A stretch of 64,000 nt of DNA, taken from contig NZ_LXKN01000001.1 in NCBI RefSeq assembly GCF_001692325.1, positions 1,054,001 through 1,118,000 of the forward strand, in the 5' to 3' direction. Position numbers and translations under genes: made by a program. Source of the stretch: Rhizobium sp. AC27/96. GTDB taxonomy: Bacteria > Pseudomonadota > Alphaproteobacteria > Rhizobiales > Rhizobiaceae. Positions 1 through 10,056 of this stretch are shown here, in pieces. Each line of letters begins with the position of its first letter. Positions within the stretch are counted from its first letter, which is position 1. The notes below the pieces were generated by a model. That model was given only the letters and a program-made list of their open reading frames with translations. It was not told where the DNA came from and ran no database searches.

Positions 1-1
1 G

Positions 2-979
2 ATGCGTGACGACGAGATGCTCTATCCAGACCTGGTTTCCTATGATGAAGGCCTGCTGGATGTCGGCGACGGCCAGCGGATTTTCTGGACGCAATCCGGA
101 AATCCGGACGGCGTGCCCGTTCTCATCCTGCATGGCGGCCCAGGCTCCGGCAGTTCCTCCAGCGCGCGGCGCTATTTCGATCCGCAGCATTACAGGATCA
201 TCCAGTTCGATCAGCGCGGCTGCGGCAACAGTCTGCCGCATGCATCCGAACCCGAAATCGACATGTCAGCCAATACGACATGGCATACGGTCGCCGATAT
301 CGAGCAGCTAAGGCTCTTTCTCGGTGTCGAGCGCTGGCACGTATTCGGCAATTCATGGGGCTGCACGCTTGCCCTCCTCTATGCGGAAACCCACCCGGAT
401 CGCGTTTCATCTCTGCTCGTTGTCGGTGTCACCATGACGAGACAATCGGAAATAGACTGGCTTTATCGTGGGCTCGGCCGGTTTTTTCCCGAGGAATGGG
501 CTCGCTTTCGCGCGGCGGTGCCGGTGCAGGATCGCGACGGCGATCTCGTGGAGGCCTATTATCGCCTTTTGCGCAATCCGGATTCGGCAGTCTATATCAA
601 GGCTGCAAAGGATTGGCATGAGTGGGAGGCCGCCTCGATCGTCGTCGATCCTCGATCCACCATGCCGATGCGCTGGTCCGATCCACGTTATGTGACAGCG
701 CGGGCACGCATCATCACGCATTACTTTCACCATCTGGCCTGGCTGGAGGAGCAACAGATCCTGCGGGACATCAAGCGGCTCGCCGGCATTCCATGCACGA
801 TGATCCAGGGGCGTCTCGATTTGGAGGCACCCGTCATTACGGCCTGGGAATTGTCGCAGGCATGGCCTGAAGCCAAGCTGGTGATCGTTCCCAGCGGTGC
901 TCATTCGCTTGCGACCTCGGATATGGCCATTGCCATCGTCGGCGTGACCGATGCGCTTCGCACGCTCAACCAGCGATAA
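2..979 (+). CDS. pip: Proline iminopeptidase (alpha/beta hydrolase, S33)
   Basis: Predicted cytoplasmic enzyme releasing N-terminal proline from peptides. The 325-residue protein has the family landmarks in order: oxyanion-hole HGGPG at 44-48, DQRG at 70-73, and the nucleophile elbow GNSWG at 116-120 (Ser118). The acidic residue (DLEAP) and the histidine (SGAHS) of the triad lie near the C-terminus. Length is usual for the family. The first ATG is two bases from the window edge, so its ribosome site cannot be judged; a second in-frame ATG lies five codons in. Confidence 0.9.
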   Translation: MRDDEMLYPDLVSYDEGLLDVGDGQRIFWTQSGNPDGVPVLILHGGPGSGSSSSARRYFDPQHYRIIQFDQRGCGNSLPHASEPEIDMSANTTWHTVADIEQLRLFLGVERWHVFGNSWGCTLALLYAETHPDRVSSLLVVGVTMTRQSEIDWLYRGLGRFFPEEWARFRAAVPVQDRDGDLVEAYYRLLRNPDSAVYIKAAKDWHEWEAASIVVDPRSTMPMRWSDPRYVTARARIITHYFHHLAWLEEQQILRDIKRLAGIPCTMIQGRLDLEAPVITAWELSQAWPEAKLVIVPSGAHSLATSDMAIAIVGVTDALRTLNQR

Positions 980-1369
980 AATATTAAAAAAAATTTTGAG
1001 CGCGTTTTCCCGGAATGGCACAGCTTCGTGTCTGTTCAGCCCCTTTGGGCATCGCATTGAAGCCGCAATGCGGATTCGATGTTTCATTTTGGGACGAATT
1101 CCAGCCTAAATGCGCTCTCGCCGTTAAGAACCCGATCGGCGGGAAACCATTTCAAAACAGTGCGGTACTTCATTTCGACGGCCAAGATCCGATACCGGAA
1201 ACATTCAAATTTTAATCGAATTTGCCGAAAATTTGCTTCAAGTTTTCTGCGTGTTTTATGAAAATTCGATCCGGATTTGAATCAATTAAGCCCTTAATTT
1301 GACTACGTAATTTTGCGTCAGATAAAATGATGAGTGTCATTCTGAGCCCAACAAAAAAGGGACAGGGAC
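980..1369. other. Intergenic region, AT-rich, no convincing gene
   Basis: About 390 bases between the iminopeptidase and the cysteine proteinase. Two short plus-strand open frames overlap one another here and have neither a ribosome site nor a recognisable protein, so I do not call them. The last 150 bases are AT-rich and probably hold the promoter of the next gene. Confidence 0.5.
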
Positions 1370-1975
1370 ATGAACTTTCAATTCGTACTCAGCGGCTGCG
1401 CCGCATTGGCACTCGCCACGCTCGGCTTCTTTGGCCTGGCTCAGGCTGCTCCTGCCAACATGACGATTACCGGTGACGCAGCTCCCCCGATCGGTCACTA
1501 CGAATTCTGCAAGCAGAACCCCAGTGAATGCGCCTATGCCGGCGGCGATGCCGGGGCGATCATCCTCAACCAGGATAACTGGAAGACGATCCTGAAGATC
1601 AACTACACCGTCAACACGACGATCAAGCCGATGACCGACATGGAACTCTACGGCGTCGAGGAAAAGTGGGCGATCCCGACCACTGCCGGCGACTGTGAAG
1701 ATTTCGCGCTGCTGAAGCGCAAGCAGTTGATCGATGCGGGCTTCTCGCCTTCCGATCTCCTGATGACCGTCGTGCTGCAGCCGAATGGCGAAGGCCATGC
1801 CGTTCTGACCGTTCGCACCGATCGCGGCGACTTCGTTCTCGACAACATGCGCAACAAGGTGAAGCTCTGGTCGGAGACGGAATACACCTTCCTCAAGCGC
1901 CAGTCCGCTGACGATCCGGCTCGCTGGGTGAAGATTCAGGACGGCCGCGCCGTCGCAGTCGGCAGCCTGAAGTAA
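1370..1975 (+). CDS. Transglutaminase-like cysteine proteinase (BTLCP family)
   Basis: 201 residues with an N-terminal secretion signal (hydrophobic stretch at about 8-26 ending AQA), so probably periplasmic. The catalytic triad of the bacterial transglutaminase-like cysteine proteinases is visible: Cys109 in GDCEDFA, His143 in GHAVL and Asp158 in LDN. Members are common in rhizobia; in other bacteria some act with c-di-GMP-linked adhesion systems (LapG type), but no LapD/LapA partner is seen here, so the substrate is unknown. A purine-rich stretch (AAAAGGGACAGG) precedes the ATG. Followed by a strong terminator. Confidence 0.85.
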   Translation: MNFQFVLSGCAALALATLGFFGLAQAAPANMTITGDAAPPIGHYEFCKQNPSECAYAGGDAGAIILNQDNWKTILKINYTVNTTIKPMTDMELYGVEEKWAIPTTAGDCEDFALLKRKQLIDAGFSPSDLLMTVVLQPNGEGHAVLTVRTDRGDFVLDNMRNKVKLWSETEYTFLKRQSADDPARWVKIQDGRAVAVGSLK

Positions 1976-2069
1976 AGACGCAGGATACAGGGTCATCGGC
2001 GGCCTAGCGCCGGTGACCAACATCAGAGGCCCGGTCTTGTCCCCGACTTCTGTCCAGGCCGGTGCCTCT

Positions 2070-2103
2070 GAGCCGTTCCCACTGTCCCGGGAACGGCTCT
2101 TTT
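2070..2103 (+). terminator. Intrinsic terminator after the cysteine proteinase gene
   Basis: Perfect 11-bp stem (2070-2080 with 2089-2099), 8-base loop, followed by TTTT. Confidence 0.85.
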
Positions 2104-2317
2104 CGTTACTGCCGGCCTATTTCAAGACGAGTGGCAATTGGTGTGCAGATAGGCATCCGAAATAGAATGCCTGCCGATATACTTTTAAAGCTTCATTAAC
2201 CATCAAGGCGCCAATCATTTTCTCGACAAGACTCATCTAAAGTCTGATGCCGCGGCGGATCTATCCTTCATCGAGTTGGGGATCGTTTCCAGGGCGGAAG
2301 GAAATGAAGGCAAGAGC

Positions 2318-3088
2318 ATGGTTTCTTCTCCGTCATCCGCCACAATGATCGAAGAGCGGCCGCTGATATCAAGCGGCTTCGTCTATCGGCTCACGGCTGG
2401 CATTGCCGTCCTGGCCGCCCTCACCGTCGGTATAACCGTTGGTGGTCATTGGCTTGGCGAAAAGATTTCGCTCGCCGGCCATACGACAGATACGAGACCC
2501 GTTTCCGTGACGATCGGCGAGGACACGCTTCGCCTGACGGCAAACACCATCCGTTTCCCGAGCGAGCGGGTCGATGGCGCAGCCGATCGTGTCGATCTTT
2601 ACCTCACCTGGCCGCAAATGCAGGGCTATGCTGAGGCCGATCGCCTGCGCTTCGACGACATCTCCCAATCGTCTTCCCTGATCTTCCTTCAGCTCAGCCA
2701 GAGCACGATGTCCCGCGACATGTCCGGCCGGCTCGAGCCGATCTATTCGCATATTATGGATGGTGCCGCCTATGCCGGCCCCTACGGACTGACTGCCCAT
2801 CGCCTGCGTGCCGATGCTGGTTACAATGACGAGGTACTTCTGACGGCTGCCCGTCCTGACCAGCCGGATTACGTGGTGCGCTGCATTCTGCCTCCCTCGC
2901 CCGACCAGGCGACCAGTGGCGATTGTCAGAGAGACGTCAAGGTCGGCAAGGATCTGAGTGTGCTCTATCGCTTCTCCAGTAACCAGCTTGGGGACTGGCG
3001 GATCATGGATGCCAGCGTGCAGGACTTCATCAAGGCGCATCTGGCGAATACCACCAGCCTCGCGGCGCCGGCTGTCGATGGTCGCTAA
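2318..3088 (+). CDS. Single-pass membrane protein of unknown function
   Basis: I do not recognise a named domain. From the ATG at 2318 (AAGG seven bases upstream; a TTG fourteen codons earlier is a weaker alternative) the protein is 256 residues. It has a short cytoplasmic N-terminus, one transmembrane segment at about 22-42, then a long soluble part that would be periplasmic. It sits just upstream of the D,D-carboxypeptidase gene on the same strand, so an envelope role is plausible but unproven. Confidence 0.7.
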   Translation: MVSSPSSATMIEERPLISSGFVYRLTAGIAVLAALTVGITVGGHWLGEKISLAGHTTDTRPVSVTIGEDTLRLTANTIRFPSERVDGAADRVDLYLTWPQMQGYAEADRLRFDDISQSSSLIFLQLSQSTMSRDMSGRLEPIYSHIMDGAAYAGPYGLTAHRLRADAGYNDEVLLTAARPDQPDYVVRCILPPSPDQATSGDCQRDVKVGKDLSVLYRFSSNQLGDWRIMDASVQDFIKAHLANTTSLAAPAVDGR

Positions 3089-3204
3089 AATGGCGCAAAA
3101 ACCTGAAACCAAAAGTTCATCATAAACCGATTGGTAACGCTAAGCCCTTAGTCTCCACCCAACGGGCGTTTCTGGAGGCGGCGGCCGGATCATCGAGAAT
3201 GTAA

Positions 3205-4710
3205 ATGCAAGCAGAGAGTGATTTAGTGTCCAGAACAATCCTTCCCGTATCGTCGTCTCAATCCGGCAAGATTCTGGCGAAAATGCTTCTCGGTTTCTCG
3301 CTTGCAACAGCGACCGTTACCGTCAGTTTTGAGGCGAATGCTGCCAGCGGCTCGAAATATGCCGGCATTGTCATCGACGCCAATACGGGCAATGTTCTCT
3401 ACAGCGAAAACGCCGATACACTTCACTACCCTGCCTCGCTGACCAAGATGATGACGGTCTACCTGACCTTCGAAGCGCTTGAAGCGGGCCGCATTACTCT
3501 TGATACACCCGTCGTCTTCTCAAGAAACGCCGCGGCCCAGGCGCCGACAAAGCTTGGCATCGGTGCCGGTCGCTCCGTGACCGTGCGCGAGGCGATCCTC
3601 GGCATCGTCACCAAGTCCGCCAACGATGCCGCGATGGGGCTTGGCGAAATGCTCGGCGGCTCCGAAGAGGGCTTTGCCCGCATGATGAATGACAAGGCGC
3701 GTGCGCTCGGCATGACGCGCACCACCTATCGCAATCCGAACGGCCTGCCGAATACGGCGCAGATGACGACTGCGCGCGATCAGGCACGCCTCGGCATCGC
3801 ACTGCGCGAACATTTTCCGCAATATTACGGCTTCTTTTCCGAGACGAGCTTTCGCCTCGGCAACCGCATTATCCCGGGGCATAACCATCTGATCGGTTCG
3901 GTGCGCGGTGTCGACGGCATCAAGACGGGCTATACGCGCGCCGCGGGATATAATCTTGCGACCTCCGTGAAGGTTGATGGACGCTCCATCGTCGGCGTCG
4001 TCTTGGGCGGCGCTTCGACGCCGGCTCGCGACAACCAGATGCGCAAGCTGATTGCTCAATACCTGCCGGAAGCCTCGACGCGACATATCGCTTCCGATGT
4101 CATTGCCCATGCATCGGCAACGTCACCGAATGTCCAGGTCGCAAGCGCCCGTTTTGGCGACGTGACCCGCGGCAAGATCAGGAATGACGAGACCGCGGAA
4201 GCAGTCGAGACGCAACAACCTTCCAGCGCGGCGGCATTTGCCGCAGTAGCGCCGAGATCCACCAATCCGCTGCTTGCGACCAAGCCTGTCCAGAGCCCCG
4301 CCTCTGACGAACTTGCGTCTATATCGGCTTCCGACAGTGCCGATGAGGACGAGATCGATACCGTTACGACCGCTTCGACATCCAAGGACGATACGAAGGT
4401 CGTGAAGCTGCAGCGGGCTGAGAAGGCGGAAAAGACAGAGAAGGTTGCAAAGGCAGGCAGGGCCGAACGCGAACCCACCGGCTGGGTCGTGCAGATCGGC
4501 ATTTCCTCCAGCAAGGACGGCGCCAGCGATCTTCTCGACGCAGCCAGGAACAAGGGCGGCAAGGCATTGCGTTCCGCCAAGCCTTACACCGTCGCCTTCG
4601 ATGGCGGCTATCGCGCCCGCTTCGGCGGCTTCGAAGATCAGAATGCGGCAATCAACGCCTGCAAGGCTCTCAAGCGGGCCGGCGTGAAGTGCTGGGCAAG
4701 TACGGAATAA
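3205..4710 (+). CDS. dac: D-alanyl-D-alanine carboxypeptidase (PBP5-type) with C-terminal SPOR domain
   Basis: Trims the terminal D-Ala of peptidoglycan stem peptides in the periplasm. The 501-residue protein has a signal region (about 25-47), the penicillin-binding motifs SLTK (78-81, catalytic Ser78), SAN (138-140) and KTG (240-242), a low-complexity Lys/Glu/Ser-rich linker (about 300-425), and a SPOR domain at about 427-500 (starting GWVVQIG). SPOR domains bind denuded glycan at the division septum, so the enzyme is probably recruited there. This arrangement is typical of Rhizobiales DacF/DacC-like proteins. Confidence 0.9.
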   Translation: MQAESDLVSRTILPVSSSQSGKILAKMLLGFSLATATVTVSFEANAASGSKYAGIVIDANTGNVLYSENADTLHYPASLTKMMTVYLTFEALEAGRITLDTPVVFSRNAAAQAPTKLGIGAGRSVTVREAILGIVTKSANDAAMGLGEMLGGSEEGFARMMNDKARALGMTRTTYRNPNGLPNTAQMTTARDQARLGIALREHFPQYYGFFSETSFRLGNRIIPGHNHLIGSVRGVDGIKTGYTRAAGYNLATSVKVDGRSIVGVVLGGASTPARDNQMRKLIAQYLPEASTRHIASDVIAHASATSPNVQVASARFGDVTRGKIRNDETAEAVETQQPSSAAAFAAVAPRSTNPLLATKPVQSPASDELASISASDSADEDEIDTVTTASTSKDDTKVVKLQRAEKAEKTEKVAKAGRAEREPTGWVVQIGISSSKDGASDLLDAARNKGGKALRSAKPYTVAFDGGYRARFGGFEDQNAAINACKALKRAGVKCWASTE

Positions 4711-4837
4711 CGGTGCGGCCGCGTTTTGTGCCGCATTGTTTGAGAATTGGTCCGGTGTCCATTGAGGATGCCTGACCCCTCCGGTTCCGAATGTCATCGG
4801 GCCGGCCCTGAGTTTGTAACGTGTACGGGGATTTGAA

Positions 4838-5113
4838 ATGGCAGTGAACGAGAACTTTCCTGGTTTCTCGCTCGATGGCGGGGGCAAGATGAAACCGAAG
4901 AGCTTTGCTCTTCATCCGCTGCATGAGGCAGCGATGCGGTTGGCAGACCTGGGTCTGAACCGTTCGCGACCGCGCAGCAAGACGAAAGACCTGATCGGCA
5001 TCCTGCTTTGCCATGGAGCACGAGCCTGGCGCTATTCGCAGCCGGACGCACATATCCATCTGCACATCACCGCGCCGACTGGTCGAGCACCGGTCATGAT
5101 GCGCCTGCGCTAA
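4838..5113 (+). CDS. Small hypothetical protein
   Basis: 91 residues, soluble, basic in the centre, with no recognisable domain. It begins at an ATG and ends 13 bases before the convergent DUF1489 gene. Composition resembles neighbouring host genes, so probably genuine, but the function is unknown. Confidence 0.5.
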   Translation: MAVNENFPGFSLDGGGKMKPKSFALHPLHEAAMRLADLGLNRSRPRSKTKDLIGILLCHGARAWRYSQPDAHIHLHITAPTGRAPVMMRLR

Positions 5114-5126
5114 GCAGGCGCCTATC

Positions 5127-5561
5127 TTACAGCAATCCGAGTTCGGAAAGTTCCCGCCGCAGGTCGGCGGGCATTTCTGCGGCAGCGCCGAGACTGTCGA
5201 GATCGCGCGGCACATCTTCCTGCGGCAGATAGCGCCAGCCCTGGAACGGTCGGCGCGGCTGGCCGGTGGTTTCAACAACGCTCGGGTCCAGTATCAGCCG
5301 GCAGCGGTGTATCCCTTCCGCATCGGTGAAGGTCTCGATGCCGAGCAGCTTCTGCCGCGCCTGCACCTGCCCCTTGATCACCCAGTAGAGCGAGCCTCCA
5401 TCCAGCAGATCGTCGACGCGCTTCGGCACCATGCGCGTAGTGTGGGTGGTATGCGGCTCGAGCCCGGCGGCGATGGCGTTCATCGCCCGCTCGGAAACCC
5501 ACTCGCGCAGATCATCGATCGAGTCCGCACCCACGCATAATTTAATGAGATGCAAAGCCAT
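5127..5561 (-). CDS. DUF1489 family protein
   Basis: 144-residue soluble protein typical in length and content for DUF1489 (MALHLIKLCVG start, central THTTRMVPKR segment, PFQGWRYL segment). The family is widespread in alphaproteobacteria and has no established function. It lies downstream of the serine dehydratase gene in the same direction, with about 60 bases between. Confidence 0.75.
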   Translation of the reverse strand: MALHLIKLCVGADSIDDLREWVSERAMNAIAAGLEPHTTHTTRMVPKRVDDLLDGGSLYWVIKGQVQARQKLLGIETFTDAEGIHRCRLILDPSVVETTGQPRRPFQGWRYLPQEDVPRDLDSLGAAAEMPADLRRELSELGLL

Positions 5562-5619
5562 AACGCCGTTGAAATCCTTTTGACGGGCAGCGTCAAGCCT
5601 CTAGATCAAGCATCCACAC

Positions 5620-7029
5620 TCAGCATTCCACCACATTCACCGCAAGGCCACCCAGTGAGGTTTCCTTGTACTTCTCGCTCATGTCATTGCCGGTCTGGCG
5701 CATGGTTTCGATGCAGGCATCGAGCGGTACGAAATGCTGGCCGTCGCCCTTGAGGGCAAGCGAGGCGGCGGTGACAGCCTTGACGGCGCCGAGGGCATTT
5801 CGTTCGATGCAGGGCACCTGGACGAGGCCGGCGATCGGATCGCAGGTCATGCCGAGATGATGCTCCAGGGCGATTTCCGCGGCATTCTCGATTTGCGCCG
5901 GTGTTGCACCCATGACGGCGGCAAGCCCCGCAGCCGCCATCGCAGCCGCCGAACCCACCTCGCCCTGACAGCCGACTTCGGCGCCGGAAATCGAAGCATT
6001 GTGCTTGATGATGCCGCCAACGGCGGCAGCCGTCAGGAGATAGTTGCGGATGCCGTCCTGGTCCCAATCCTCATGGAAATGCTGATAGTAGCGGACCGTC
6101 GCCGGGATGACGCCGGCAGCGCCGTTGGTCGGCGCGGTCACCACGCGACCGCCGGCCGCGTTTTCCTCGTTGACCGCCATGGCGTAGACACTCAGCCAAT
6201 CGTTGGCCAGCAGCGGATTGATACGATTGCTGCGCCATTCCTCCTGCAGCTTGTCGTGAATGGCGCGGGCACGGCGACGCACCTTCAGACCGCCCGGCAT
6301 GATGCCGTCGACCTTGAGGCCGCGGTCAATGCAGCTGCTCATGGCGGCCCAGATGCGGTCCAAGCCTGCATCCAGATCGTCGCTGCTCATCCGCGTTTCT
6401 TCGTTGGCACGCTTCATCTGCGCGATCGACAGGCCGGAGCGTTCCGCCATTTCGAGCATCTGCTTGGCACTGGAGAAGGGGAACGGAACGCGGTCGCCCG
6501 CAGCCGCCGGCTTCTTCTTGTCCGCCTTCAGCTGTTCCAGCTCGGTATCGGTGACGACGAAGCCGCCACCCACAGAGTAGTAGATGCGCTTGACAAGCAG
6601 GCGCTCGTCTTTGTCGAAGGCGGAAAAACTCATGCCGTTGGCATGGCCCGGCAACGGCACCTTCTTGTCGAAGATAAGGTCGGTCCTGGGCTGAAACTGG
6701 TAGGCGGGATGGCCTGGCGGCGTGATGCGCCCGCTGCGCTCGACCTCGTCGATGGTGGCGTCCATCTGGTCCGGATCGACATTGTCGGGCCGCTCTCCCA
6801 TCAGGCCGAGAATGACGGCCCTGCCGGTGCCGTGGCCGATACCCGTATGGGCAAGCGAGCCATGGAGGCTGACCTTGATCGAGGCAACATGCACATTCGA
6901 GGATGGGCGCGGCCATTCGTTCGACAGCACGAGATCGAGGAAACGATTCGCGGCGGACATTGGCCCCATCGTGTGTGAGCTGGACGGTCCCACACCGATC
7001 TTGAAGACATCGAAAACAGAAAGAAACAT
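5620..7029 (-). CDS. sdaA: L-serine ammonia-lyase (single-chain, iron-sulfur)
   Basis: Converts L-serine to pyruvate and ammonia. From the ATG at 7029 the protein is 469 residues, normal for fused alpha/beta serine dehydratases. Landmarks: the N-terminal [10 protein letters not shown] motif and cysteines expected to hold the 4Fe-4S cluster (GAEVGCQG, then [13 protein letters not shown]). An upstream in-frame ATG at 7200 would add 57 unrelated residues; I prefer 7029 because the protein then begins [12 protein letters not shown] as in the family and GGAGG lies about 11 bases upstream. Confidence 0.93.
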   Translation of the reverse strand: MFLSVFDVFKIGVGPSSSHTMGPMSAANRFLDLVLSNEWPRPSSNVHVASIKVSLHGSLAHTGIGHGTGRAVILGLMGERPDNVDPDQMDATIDEVERSGRITPPGHPAYQFQPRTDLIFDKKVPLPGHANGMSFSAFDKDERLLVKRIYYSVGGGFVVTDTELEQLKADKKKPAAAGDRVPFPFSSAKQMLEMAERSGLSIAQMKRANEETRMSSDDLDAGLDRIWAAMSSCIDRGLKVDGIMPGGLKVRRRARAIHDKLQEEWRSNRINPLLANDWLSVYAMAVNEENAAGGRVVTAPTNGAAGVIPATVRYYQHFHEDWDQDGIRNYLLTAAAVGGIIKHNASISGAEVGCQGEVGSAAAMAAAGLAAVMGATPAQIENAAEIALEHHLGMTCDPIAGLVQVPCIERNALGAVKAVTAASLALKGDGQHFVPLDACIETMRQTGNDMSEKYKETSLGGLAVNVVEC

Positions 7030-7229
7030 GGACCTTTGGTGCCTCCTCGGCAAATCGATTGTTGGCAAGGCTACGCTATCGGGGCAACCTTGCACGGCGA
7101 TCAACCGACATCGGATTTCATGGCAGCGACATAACATATAGGCATTCGGCGAGGCAAACAGAAGGCCATTGCACGCGGCCGGAGCTGCGTTACAGTTCAC
7201 ATCGGATCGATGCTGGGGAATCTGCCTTT

Positions 7230-7922
7230 ATGACGACTGCCGACTATGTCGCCCTCGCCCTTTTCATTTTTCTCTGGGTTACGCTGAACTGGATCACCAG
7301 CAGCGCCCACTTCTTCAATCGCACCAGCCTGACGCTGGCGATGAACGAGCGTCGTCGCGAATGGATCTATAACTCGCTGCGCCGCGATCTGAAGATGATC
7401 GATACGCAAATCCTCTCCGGCCTGCAGAATGGCACGGGCTTCTTTGCTTCCACCTCGATCTTCGCCATCGGCAGCTGCTTCGCGCTGCTGGGCGCCACGG
7501 ACAAGATCAACGCCTTCTTCTCCGACCTCCCCTTCATTCTCAATGGCGGCCGCGCGGCCTTCGAGCTCAAGGTGGCAGGGTTGGCCTGTCTGTTCGGCTA
7601 TGCCTTCTTCAAGTTCGGCTGGGCCTATCGCCTGTTCAACTACTGCACGATCCTGTTCGGTTCCCTGCCGATGGTCGAGGATGCCTTGCTCGATCCCGTG
7701 CGCGCCGAACGCGCCGCCGAGCGGGTCATCCGCATGAACGTCATTGCCGCGCGCAATTTCAATGCGGGTCTGCGGGCGATCTTCCTGTCGATCGGCTATC
7801 TCGGCTGGTTCCTCAGTCCCTACGTCTTCATGGCCACAACCATATTCATCATTGTCGTGCTGATCCGCCGGCAGTTTTTTTCCGATGCCCGTCTGGCCAT
7901 CATGGATATCGATGTGCAATGA
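7230..7922 (+). CDS. DUF599 family membrane protein
   Basis: 230 residues from the ATG at 7230; the longer open frame upstream is unlike the family, and GGGGAA precedes this start. Four hydrophobic segments are visible: N-terminal, about 65-85, about 110-130 and C-terminal. The family is conserved in proteobacteria and of unknown function. It is followed 64 bases later by another membrane-protein gene. Confidence 0.8.
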   Translation: MTTADYVALALFIFLWVTLNWITSSAHFFNRTSLTLAMNERRREWIYNSLRRDLKMIDTQILSGLQNGTGFFASTSIFAIGSCFALLGATDKINAFFSDLPFILNGGRAAFELKVAGLACLFGYAFFKFGWAYRLFNYCTILFGSLPMVEDALLDPVRAERAAERVIRMNVIAARNFNAGLRAIFLSIGYLGWFLSPYVFMATTIFIIVVLIRRQFFSDARLAIMDIDVQ

Positions 7923-7986
7923 CAAGGCCGCGCCGCCTTGAGCCGGCGCAAATGTTTTGAATTCATGCCCTGGAAGGACCCGCCCC

Positions 7987-8976
7987 ATGGTCGCGATCGT
8001 CGAGAGCGCCGATGCACCCGTAAAAACGCCACGCATCGGCATTCTGGATACGGCGCGCGGCATCGCGCTTTTGGCGATGGCGAGCTATCATTTCACCTGG
8101 GATTTCGAGTATTTCGGCTATCTTGATGGCGGCACGGCGGAGACAGGCTGGTTGAAGCTCTATGCCCGCGCCATTGCCAGCACCTTCCTGTTCCTGGCTG
8201 GCTTCAGCCTTGTGCTTGCCAATACGCCCGAGATCCGCTGGCGTTCCTACTGGCGCCGCCTCGGCATGATCGTGGTCGCGGCCGTCGCGATCTCGCTCGT
8301 TACCTACTTCCTGATCGGCGCGGGATGGATCTACTTCGGGATCCTTCATTCGATCGCGGCCGCCAGCATCATCGGCCTGCTTTTCCTGCGGCTGCCGGCT
8401 TTCGCGACGCTGCTGATCGCCGCATTGCTGGCGGCGAGCATCGTCGTCGACAATGTCATTGCGCCCTTCTCGCTGCATTCGGCCGCCTTCGATACACCTT
8501 GGCTCTGGTGGGTCGGCCTGTCGGAGACGCCGCAGCAATCGAACGACTATGTGCCGCTCTTTCCGTGGCTGACGCCGTTTCTGTTCGGCCTCGGCATGGC
8601 GCAGCTGGCAATTTCCTTCGGTTGGCTGAAATGGCTGGCGAAATTCGGTCCGGGCAGCAATCTGATTGCCCGCGCCGGTCGCCACAGCCTGGCCTTCTAT
8701 CTTATTCACCAGCCGCTGCTATTTGGGCTTGTCTTTCTTATATCGACCGTAGCCCCAGCCCCGCAGCAGGATCCGGCCGTCGGCTATGTCAGGCAATGCG
8801 TGGCGTCATGCACGCGATCGGGCAGTGAAGCCATGTGCCGCAGCTTCTGCCAATGCACCCTCGACAAGTTGCAGGCGCAAAATCTCTTCACGCCCCTGAA
8901 TTCCGGGGCGATCAAGGCAGATAGTGATGAGCGAGTAAACCGAATCGCGATACAATGCACGGATGAAGCGCAATGA
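7987..8976 (+). CDS. Membrane acyltransferase-like protein (DUF1624 type) with Cys-rich tail
   Basis: About 329 residues from the ATG at 7987, chosen because GGAAGGA lies nine bases upstream. Multi-pass membrane protein beginning RIGILDTARGIALLAMASYH, the start typical of DUF1624/YeiB-like proteins, a superfamily related to heparan-alpha-glucosaminide N-acetyltransferase. Several hydrophobic helices follow. The last 70 residues are a soluble extension with seven cysteines (CVASC, CRSFCQC and one near the end), which may bind metal or form disulfides. The substrate is unknown. Confidence 0.75.
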   Translation: MVAIVESADAPVKTPRIGILDTARGIALLAMASYHFTWDFEYFGYLDGGTAETGWLKLYARAIASTFLFLAGFSLVLANTPEIRWRSYWRRLGMIVVAAVAISLVTYFLIGAGWIYFGILHSIAAASIIGLLFLRLPAFATLLIAALLAASIVVDNVIAPFSLHSAAFDTPWLWWVGLSETPQQSNDYVPLFPWLTPFLFGLGMAQLAISFGWLKWLAKFGPGSNLIARAGRHSLAFYLIHQPLLFGLVFLISTVAPAPQQDPAVGYVRQCVASCTRSGSEAMCRSFCQCTLDKLQAQNLFTPLNSGAIKADSDERVNRIAIQCTDEAQ

Positions 8977-8988
8977 CAGGGTTATTCT

Positions 8989-9462
8989 ATGAATGCCTAT
9001 CGTTCGAAGTCGCTGAGTTTTCCGTGGCCGCCGCTGATCTATAGTGGTGCGGTCCTTATCGCATTGTACCTCCAAAGGTACGATCCATTGCCCTTGCCGT
9101 TCATCTGGTCGATCATAGCATGGGCTATCGGGGCAATCCTCACGGCCTTTGCGGTGATGCTGAATGTCTGGGCCGTCAAGACGCTGGTAGAGAGGCGCAC
9201 CACCGTGCTGACCCAGCGCTGCAGCACACATCTGGTGACATCAGGCCCATTTCGCTTCACCCGTAACCCGACCTATCTCGGCTATACGCTGCTGACGGCC
9301 GGGCTTGGCCTGATGATCGGCAATCTCTGGTTCGTGGCAATGGCGGCTGTCGCTGCCGCGCTGACCACACTGCTCGTCATCCGCTGCGAGGAAATGCATC
9401 TGCTATCCCGCTTCGGCTGTGAGTTCGAATTTTATTGCAAGCACACGCGACGGTGGTTTTAA
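8989..9462 (+). CDS. Isoprenylcysteine carboxyl methyltransferase family membrane protein
   Basis: 157 residues, with about three or four membrane segments and the C-terminal signature of the ICMT/phospholipid methyltransferase superfamily: FRFTRNPTYLGYTLL, then EEMHLLSRFG and a terminal RRWF. Bacterial members use S-adenosylmethionine on mostly unknown substrates. Starts 12 bases after the preceding gene, so probably co-transcribed. Confidence 0.8.
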   Translation: MNAYRSKSLSFPWPPLIYSGAVLIALYLQRYDPLPLPFIWSIIAWAIGAILTAFAVMLNVWAVKTLVERRTTVLTQRCSTHLVTSGPFRFTRNPTYLGYTLLTAGLGLMIGNLWFVAMAAVAAALTTLLVIRCEEMHLLSRFGCEFEFYCKHTRRWF

Positions 9463-9519
9463 AAGCGGATGGACTTGCCGTTCCGGTCGCGGAGTCCGTG
9501 GTATCAGTGATTGCCATTT

Positions 9520-9960
9520 CTAAAAGAGGATCGCGATCCGGCCGATCTTCGTCCTTTCGCGATAAACTAGATCCACCTCGATGGCGCTATCTCTGCCGGA
9601 GTACAGATCAAATTCACGAATGTTTTTTTGACCACGGATTCCTTCCAACCGGGTCGATGCTTTCCAGTTTGAAAAAGAACACTCTTGTTTGCCGCAGTTC
9701 ACATTAACGTCGCCCGCCAAAAACTCCTTGGAATCGAGCGTCAAACTCAATTGGAAGCCGCTTTCCTTGTTATTTGCAAGCTGGCAGCGAACATGAACTT
9801 TACAAACAAATTGCCCATAAATCGCATCCTTGCCATCCAGAAGAAGGACGTACCCAACCGGAATATCAGATGTATCGATCTCGGCTGCGTAGCTACTGCC
9901 GAGGTTGGTTAAAACAGCGGCTGCGAACGCAATAAGGGCAGCCCCCAATTTTGTCGTCAC
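9520..9960 (-). CDS. Secreted hypothetical protein
   Basis: 146 residues beginning at a GTG, with an N-terminal signal peptide ending about SYA-AE. The mature part is small, beta-rich by pattern, with three or four cysteines (FVCK, VRCQ, VNCGKQECSF) that could form disulfides. I do not recognise a family. Visibly more AT-rich than flanking genes, which may mean later acquisition. Confidence 0.6.
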   Translation of the reverse strand: MTTKLGAALIAFAAAVLTNLGSSYAAEIDTSDIPVGYVLLLDGKDAIYGQFVCKVHVRCQLANNKESGFQLSLTLDSKEFLAGDVNVNCGKQECSFSNWKASTRLEGIRGQKNIREFDLYSGRDSAIEVDLVYRERTKIGRIAILF

Positions 9961-10056
9961 GCCAATACCCCCGAAAAGAACACTTCACTTTTTACGAAGC
10001 ATTCTTGCCGCAACTATGGCCGCAATGTTGGGAGTTTGCCTCTTGTGTGCAAGTGA

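Noticed and set aside
1015..1261. Two overlapping short frames after the iminopeptidase
   Set aside because: No ribosome sites and no protein-like pattern.
4123..4887. Minus-strand frames opposite the carboxypeptidase gene
   Set aside because: Antisense shadows of a gene with three intact catalytic motifs.
5734..6978. 414-residue plus-strand open frame
   Set aside because: Shadow of the serine dehydratase gene on the other strand; His/Arg-rich composition typical of an antisense frame.
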